This document shows positions 57,801-64,000 of a DNA stretch of 64,000 bases, piece after piece. The notes under the pieces are model-generated. The model was not told the DNA's origin, searched no databases, and saw only the letters and a program-made list of their open reading frames with translations. The DNA lies in the NCBI GenBank assembly GCA_038496675.1, contig CM076662.1, forward strand, positions 18,862,071 to 18,926,070, in the 5' to 3' direction. Each line of letters starts with the position of its first letter. Position 1 is the stretch's first letter. This DNA comes from Rachycentron canadum. Taxonomy: Eukaryota; Chordata; Actinopteri; Carangiformes; Rachycentridae. Made by a program: the position numbers and the translations under genes.

Positions 57801-60800
57801 CAGACTCCCACCCACCCACCCCTCCCCACCTCCCCCAACATACACACATTTGTACAAGCTAGATTGTTAAATCTATCCCATGTGTTGTCATCTTGAAGAA
57901 AATTTGGAAGAAAGCTATGAGGTTTGCGATGATTTCTTTTCATGGAAAGGTTCAGGTTCAACGGCTAAATCTGGTAAATGGTAGGTGGTTATTAATGTGA
58001 CAGAGGAGAGAGTTGAGAGTAAAGAGTATCCATACACGCTGCTGTGAGAGGTACACATATGAAAGAGGGAAAAAAAGGAAGTTAACACTTCCACATTCCC
58101 TTCCAAACCACATGTTTTTTTTTTTTTTCAATCGCAGAACCAAATGTAAACATCCATTTTGCACGTTTGGCATCTACGGTGTCTTTTACATATTTATATG
58201 CCCCCACTGTCAGCAGACTGTAAATACTTAAGAGGTAATGACTAAGTACCTGGATGGCCTAGCCGTGTATTAGTTGGCCTCAGTACCTCCCTCTGTGTCA
58301 GATTTACTCATTCTACACAAGGTCATAATGACATTGCAAGTCAGATGCAAAACGCTGCGCGGCTACAACTCTGTAAAAAGGTTGTAAAGAGGTAATAGTA
58401 TGCAGTACCAAGGCTGTGATAACCATATAAATTTAAAAGGGTGCTCCATCTGCCGTTCTTCTCCCCATAACTGCTGAAACAGTTTATATAGTGACCTTGG
58501 TGCTGCAAGGGTCCATCTGATATTATAATCAGAAATGATGTGGAGGCAGCTTCCTTTCTGAAAGTGTTTATTCAAAACAGAGGCAATAAATACAAATTTT
58601 ACTGCCCCCTTAGCACAAAGTTACCATAATATACTGTATCTGTGAGGGGTTGATAGGGAGGCTTATAAGTATAAAGACTCAATGATTACCTCTGGAGGTG
58701 CTAAGGTTTCTGGCTTCACTTTGCAGCCTCTGATCTTCTTGTAAAGCAGCACCTCACCTGCTATCATTTTTAACTGCTCAAAAAAAAAAAAAAAAAAAAA
58801 AAAAAAAGTGGCACGGATACAAGTGGGTGACTCTTTACTGTATTCAGTCCTTTACTGTTTTGTGTGTCTCATAAAGCAGATGTTCTCTTAAGAAAGGGTA
58901 AAAATAAAAGCAATTCCTGGTTAAAAGAAGTTTTTTTTAAAAAAAAAAGTCACTACTCAAGCCAATTACTCAATTGGTGAAGGAACCTTAAAGTTCAGCA
59001 TATGGTAAAGATTGACGCATCAGCTGAGGAGATGTTGTCAACAAATGATTGTCACCATGAGAGGTGAAGTCATGAGATGGTGCGATGAAGAGTGTCTGAC
59101 TTACAGAGCTCAGTGTGCAACATGAACCGCTTCCACAGCCAGTGGTAACTTCACGAGCCCACAGTTTTTCACCAGTCTTGCTTTAGCACCATTAGCTGTT
59201 TTGGGGCGAATCCCAGACAGCAAAATATATCCAGCGCACATTTGAGCCGAATGCTCGTTTCCTTCTGGCCTAGTACACGCCCGGTTCCACGGCCCAATTC
59301 TGGCCCATATACGGCATGAAAGCACATCCGGTCCAATTCTGGCCGCTACACAGAAAATCTTCCGACTGTCTGCCCAGATGTGGAAGTGGATGAGCCAGAT
59401 TAAGGCGGACGACCCAGGCGTGTGCTGGGCCAGAAGTTTCATTTTGCTCTCCGAGATGTTTTTAGTGCAGCATTCAGGTTGTGAGTAACATCATAAAAAA
59501 AGTGACTGGAAGTCTAATTATCTCTTGCAGACATAAACAAACTTGATCTCATATACTTTGGCCAAAACTGAATTTCTTATGCGCACTCCTCATGAACAGC
59601 CAACTGGATACTTGTGTTTGTTTCCCCAAAGATGTGATTTTGCAAAAAAAAAGTTATTCTGCTCAGAGAGAAGAAAATTAACTAGTCAAAAAGAGCTTTT
59701 CAAGGCTTTTAGCTCTTTACATCTCAAATATATGTCTGAAAGGGACAATGGAAATATCCATTGGTGTTTTATAACCAAGGCTTCCTTTTTGGACTTCTTA
59801 CTTAAAATAACTTTAAATCAACCAAAGAAAATCTATTATGATTATCAAATCTTTGCACTTGCTACACACTAAATAATCCAAATTACTGTCTTGAATACCC
59901 TTTTGTAAACTGCTTGTATTATGAATTTCAACTTTCTGTAATAAAAGTCCTCGATCGGCGGAGTCATTTGGGTAATGGTGCAGTTGAGATTTACTAAAAT
60001 ATGGAACTTGTTAAGTAGCTGCATCAGTAGAGTTTGAAGAAAACAAGCAATGTTTTAAATGCTGACCATCATGACCTTTGGGGTCAAAAGCCAATCACAC
60101 AAACCAAAGCTGAAACGAGACGATGGAAAAATCTCAGACATAAAAATACCATCAAATTTTCTGTTGCGGTTAGGAAGCCTGCATACTCACACATAGATGT
60201 ACAAAGTACCATATGAGCTAGATAGAACCCCCTGTACCTTCAATTTGATATGTTACTAGACTTCAACCATCTCATAGCTCACAGCGTTCGCAGCATGGCT
60301 GCAAGCGAGCTGCCTGGTCTCAATCCATTTTTTTGAATGTCGTCGACGTTTAAAAAAGGCAGTCCAGTCAGAAGACCGGAGGTCAAAGAAAGAGCTTCAT
60401 ACCAAACAGAGACATCCTTCCTGGATATTCACCCTTTTGGAATGAAGCTCTTCAAAACTTCTAATTTTAAGACCACAACATCCACTTTAAAAATACCATC
60501 CATCTCTCTTTAAAGAAACTCAAACGTTTCCAACAACGCTCACGTTGCCACATACACATTAAAAAGTGAGTGTCACCCAAAAACTCTGAACCTTTGGTCC
60601 ACAACGCCTTATAAAAATACTATAAAATGTTTCTGAATGCCATTTTTTCCTCCACATGGTTCGGTATAAATATGGGAAAAAAAATCTATTCTACTGTGCA
60701 AGTGAGAGAAACAAATATTTTTTGACACTTGAGGATAGGGGAGGTATTTTTTTTTTTTGTACAAATAGCAGAAATTGAATGAAAAAGCGCTCCTGCCACA

Positions 60801-61877
60801 CCTCATTTCACAAATACTGCTTATGGCATTGACCTTGAGTGAAATGTGAAGTCTAGAAATGTATCACGATGATAAAAATGAGAGGTGAGGAGGAGAAGGA
60901 GTTTACAGAGATGCTTGCTACCGCTCCTTTCCTCTTAGATGTGGCACGTACAAAACCTCGTCGTCCAGGGCATCTTGTCATACGCTTTACAAAAGACACA
61001 CGTCAATAGTTTGTGTGTGTTGGCACATCAGCATTGGCACTCTGGTCACTCACTGTACCACCTTAAGAAGCTTTGTCCCACTTAAATCAAGGTAGATCTT
61101 GTAAAAAAAATGGCCACTGGGCAGGTTTTTAGTGAGGAAAGAGGATCAAAAAGTGCCAGATATAGTTATAGTACAAGCTGCCCCGTTGCTGCAATACATA
61201 CAAACAGATGAGTCTTTAAAGATCTTGTTGTGTGTCTGTGTGTGTCTGCGTGTGTGTGTTTGTTTTGCAATATGTGAGAGTCAGAAAATGCAAGAAAAAG
61301 TGTGAGGTTTGCTTGTGGGTCACTGTACTGCATCACACTGTGTGGGTTTGTACAAGGAAATAACTTTAAAATGATCCAAATCTGAATTTGCACGTATTTA
61401 CAGAGATGAGGTGGGAGGCAAATGTTAGGGGTCGAGGGAGATGGTCAAAGAGCAAAACGAGGATCTCAGGACAAAACGGTTCCTCTGCTCCCCCTTTAAG
61501 CTCTTAGCGCTCCTCTTCTTCCTGTCTTCAAAGTGCTCTACTCCTCTTTTTGTATCTTTTCTCTTGATTGTGGCACGCTGCTGCTTTTGTCGAAGCATAA
61601 ACACTGCACGCAACAGAAGGTCTGCGCAAATATGTGTGAATGTCGCTTTGCATGTGTTGTATGTATTGCTGCTAACTAGAGTATCTGCGATGCTGCTGAC
61701 TGCTGTGCGCTGTTGTGTTGTTTCATCATTTCAGAAAATTAACCAAAATCCATGCACTGGTTGCGATGGAAAGAGAAAACAGATTCTTGAGTGTTACTGT
61801 ATAGAAAGGGAGGATCTTTATGTGAAATAAGTACTGCTGCTGCAAAAAGCGAGCCGAGGAGTGTGTATATATGTTTC
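54871..61877. other. Non-coding region, at least partly kirrel1 3' UTR
   Basis: No coding exon on either strand. Contents: a 13-bp duplication (55175-55200), (CT)n at 55580-55598, (CA)n near 57184-57200, a 29-A run at about 58779-58807, a G/C-richer patch at 59200-59436 and a GT-rich stretch at 61228-61260. The part nearest 61877 must include kirrel1 3' UTR (minus strand). I could not pick the polyadenylation site; TTTATT (AATAAA on the minus strand) occurs at 58566-58571 and 55338-55343, among others. Confidence 0.4.
55175..55203. repeat. 13-bp tandem duplication
   Basis: CCCTGCCTAGGGG twice, then CCC. Each unit contains CCTAGG, so the stretch also folds on itself. Confidence 0.8.
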
Positions 61878-62531
61878 TCACACATGAGTCTGCATCCGCT
61901 GTGTGTGTCTGTGGGAATAGTCAGAGGGTGGAGACGAGTACGAGAAGCGAGTGGAGCTGCCGTACTTCCCCAGACCGGTTTCAGGACTTTGTTGCCCCGG
62001 CCCTGGCCCTGGACCTGGCCCCGGCCCTGGCCCTGGACCTGGCCCCGGCCCTGGCCCGGTCCCTTGTCCTGTTGGATACATCTCATAGGCTGGTCCTTCC
62101 TCGATGGGTGGGGCAAAGCCCATGCGGTAGCTGGGATACTGGGAGGGGTATCCGTAGTTGTCATAGGGCAGCTGGGCTGTGCTGTCGAGCAGGCCGCAGT
62201 CTCCTGGGTAATCTCCAGGTGATTGAAGAGCAGGATTGGGAGGAGCTTGCTGGCTCTGCGCCGCCCTGGAGAAGGTGTTGAACTGGGCGTAGGTGGCATG
62301 GGACATCCTGGAAGGTGGGCGGGGGTCATAGCAGCCTGTCCTTGAGCCTGGCACTGCGCTGGGGGGAACTGCACCGCTGGGGGCAGCTGGGGGTCCGCTG
62401 GATGTGGCACCAGCTGGCCCGCTGTTTGGGTTTGGGGAACGAAACTCTCCTTGGTAGTGGATGGCACGTGACTGGGGGCGCGCCTCATCGTGGGTGGTGG
62501 CTCGGACGTTGTAGTAGCCGTTGGTTGGATC
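61878..62531 (-). CDS. kirrel1: kirrel1 terminal coding exon
   Basis: Acceptor GATCACAG on the minus strand, phase 0, 217 codons and TGA at 61878-61880. Proline-, Tyr- and Ser-rich. A second long open frame on this strand (61739-62488) is an out-of-frame shadow. Confidence 0.9.
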   Translation of the reverse strand, partial: DPTNGYYNVRATTHDEARPQSRAIHYQGEFRSPNPNSGPAGATSSGPPAAPSGAVPPSAVPGSRTGCYDPRPPSRMSHATYAQFNTFSRAAQSQQAPPNPALQSPGDYPGDCGLLDSTAQLPYDNYGYPSQYPSYRMGFAPPIEEGPAYEMYPTGQGTGPGPGPGPGPGPGPGPGPGPGQQSPETGLGKYGSSTRFSYSSPPSDYSHRHTQRMQTHV

Positions 62532-63676
62532 CTGTGATCACAGAGGAGACTATGAGCTTTTCCTATTTTTTGTTCCGTTTATAAGAAGCATTCACACTGT
62601 GCTAAGTTATACATACACATCTGGTCTGTGCTTTGGCTAACTTAGCTTGATGTAAGCAATGGTTCTTCTGTGACATTTATTACTCTATAATGGTGTCAAT
62701 TATAAAGACAGACTGGGAATTTTACTGGTGAAATACCTGAAATATCTACAACAAAACCTAAAAAATAATGTTTTTTATACTTGGTGCATTTCTTAACAGC
62801 ATCAAATCAAATAAAGACGAATAAAAACCCTAAAGTACTAATATATAGATAGAAAAATCAAAAAATCTTAGGATAAATTGAGCTTATTGAAGATATTCTC
62901 TCTGATAAAAATAAGTTTAGTAGGTTTTAGGAAAAAAAAAAAATGACTCAGCCATCTTAATTTGCGACAATAGCATGACTTTCAACACAAGATACTATGC
63001 TCATATTTCATGTCCTGCATACTGTCACATTACAGGCCGATAACCTTGGTGACGTGGGTGCAGTTGGTGGTGCGTTCATGCCATGTCCAAAAATGTTATG
63101 GTGTGTAAATGATGCGGTGCAGAGTGAGTGTATGAACACAAGATGTAAATACAACTTCACTTCACTCTGGAATAAAAGTTCACATCACAGTGTTTGAAGT
63201 GGTTTGTTTTGCTCCTTTAGATTAGTTAGTTAATGAAAGTGAGAATTGAAGGACAAGGTTTTGAGATTATAAAGAGATTTTAGCTGTAATCTGACAGAAA
63301 CCATAAGAGGTTGGTCATGCTCTGACCTACTGCAGAAGAATCCAGCACATGATGCACTAACATGTTTTTGGGAGTTTCAGAGGCATAGATTATGACAGAG
63401 CGGTATTTTTTTTTAATGAAAACAAAATGTTTACCTCCAGTGCAAATGCCAAACCTGAGGAAGAAGTGCAGCCGGTAATGATGGATATGACCACAAAGTT
63501 CATGACATGCTTTATGTCTGTGCACCATGCAGGATAACATTTTAAAGCTGCTGCAGGAAAGAAACTCCAGCGTCTCCAACGTGAGCAGCCAACCGTCTCA
63601 CCTTGAGCTCGTACTCCTCGCGAGTGTCGCTCTCGCTCCTGACGTCCTGCTTCAGGTCCATGTCGTCTTTGAATGG
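61878..63676 (-). CDS. kirrel1: Kirrel1 (Neph1), last two coding exons, partial
   Basis: Join on the minus strand 63602-63676 and 61878-62531; the gene continues beyond 64000. Kirrel1 is an Ig-superfamily adhesion protein, a partner of nephrin at the kidney slit diaphragm and in other cell contacts. Only its cytoplasmic tail is here: PFKDDMDLKQDVRSESDTRE, EYELK, DPTNGYYNVRATTHDEARPQ and the end GSSTRFSYSSPPSDYSHR then MQTHV. These match the human KIRREL1 tail as I recall it; the terminal THV is its PDZ ligand for ZO-1. Tail tyrosines in NGYYNV and DNYGY contexts are candidate phosphorylation and adaptor sites. A Gly-Pro repeat in the middle seems additional to the mammalian protein. The Ig domains and membrane segment lie outside. 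Confidence 0.9.
61995..62063 (-). repeat. 24-bp GC-rich tandem repeat in kirrel1, encoding Gly-Pro
   Basis: Nearly three copies of a 24-bp unit of GGCCCT/GGACCT/GGCCCC hexamers on the + strand, in frame with kirrel1. They encode an uninterrupted run of about 11 Gly-Pro pairs. Confidence 0.85.
62532..63601 (-). other. kirrel1 last intron
   Basis: 1.07 kb, AT-rich, bounded by GTGAGA (minus strand, 63601 downward) and AG before 62531. Contains an A12 run near 62932 and no recognisable element. Confidence 0.7.
63602..63676 (-). CDS. kirrel1: kirrel1 penultimate coding exon
   Basis: 75 bp, phase 0 on both sides, between CCACTCAG and AAG|GTGAGA. Encodes 25 residues starting PFKDD and ending EEYELK. 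Confidence 0.88.
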
Positions 63677-64000
63677 CTGAGTGGAGGGAGAGAGGGAAAC
63701 AGAGGGCAGAAACTAAACCATCAAACAACGAAACACACACACGGAAAGAGGGAGGGTGAGAAAGGAAAGAAGGAGGAAGAGAGGGAGGGGAGAGGAAAAC
63801 ATAGTTTCAGGTTTTTCATCCCAAGAGAGTGGAAGACGAGAAACGCTTAGTTGTTGGGGAAAAAAAAAAAAAGGTTTTCGGCCGAGCTTTAAAACCGCGC
63901 TGAAGGAACCTCGTCGGTTAGATTCTCCAGGACTTCCAGGGTTTCTAAAAGAAGCACGACGTTAAAGTGGGTGTGTGTTTTTGTGCAAATGTGTGTGTAT
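63677..64000 (-). other. kirrel1 upstream intron, partial
   Basis: Purine-rich on the + strand near 63730-63800, with an A13 run near 63860. No exon is seen before the window edge. Confidence 0.5.

Noticed and set aside
59110..59442. 110-codon minus-strand open frame
   Set aside because: It falls in the GC-richer repeat-like patch; Ala/Arg/Gly-rich without recognisable domain or splice sites.
61739..62488. 249-codon minus-strand open frame
   Set aside because: Out-of-frame overlap of the kirrel1 last exon; the correct frame ends in the recognised tail with MQTHV.

Overview
The window is nuclear DNA from a bony fish, most likely a teleost. Split genes with canonical GT/AG junctions encode vertebrate proteins: a Kir4.1-type potassium channel, a purine nucleoside phosphorylase, the C-terminus of Neph1/Kirrel1 and several C2H2 zinc-finger proteins. 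AT-rich spacers carry CA/GT microsatellites and short interspersed elements of fish type. I saw no bacterial, phage, CRISPR or rRNA features and no clear tRNA gene. All family assignments come from reading the translations; no database was searched.

Layout, left to right. 1-3.0 kb: the last coding exon (+) of an acidic protein whose conserved C-terminal motifs resemble ARHGAP30-type RhoGAPs. 3.6-21.0 kb: a tandem cluster of three (+) C2H2 zinc-finger genes. Each opens with the same helical N-terminal module on a short phase-1 exon, followed by acidic linkers with lysine-Glu/Pro (possible SUMO) motifs and C2H2 fingers. The middle gene (8.4-15.1 kb) is remarkable: one N-terminal exon is followed by three homologous linker-plus-two-finger exons, all entered in phase 1 and with phase-1 donors on the first two. 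This is either one 792-residue protein or a set of alternative zinc-finger cassettes. 25.4-30.6 kb: a complete six-exon purine nucleoside phosphorylase gene (-), 296 aa, with its promoter near 30.7 kb. 31-41 kb: non-coding, with microsatellites and a possible untranslated first exon for the next gene. 41.3-44.0 kb: a complete five-coding-exon kcnj10 (Kir4.1) gene (+), 419 aa. 46.3-48.3 kb: a signal-peptide exon and the start of a possible Ig-superfamily exon, broken at the window's only ambiguous base (48313). 53.2-54.9 kb: about 1.7 kb that is almost all purine on the + strand. 61.9-63.7 kb: the last two coding exons (-) of kirrel1, whose gene continues beyond the right edge.

The genes are not a pathway. 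KIRREL1, KCNJ10 and ARHGAP30 all lie on human 1q21-q23, so the flanks look like a conserved chromosomal block into which the zinc-finger cluster and pnp (human chromosome 14) fall in this fish. Exon joins were derived by hand from splice consensus, phase and protein continuity. Those of pnp, kcnj10 and kirrel1 also agree with my recollection of the human proteins. The zinc-finger joins rest on phase and repetition within the cluster.
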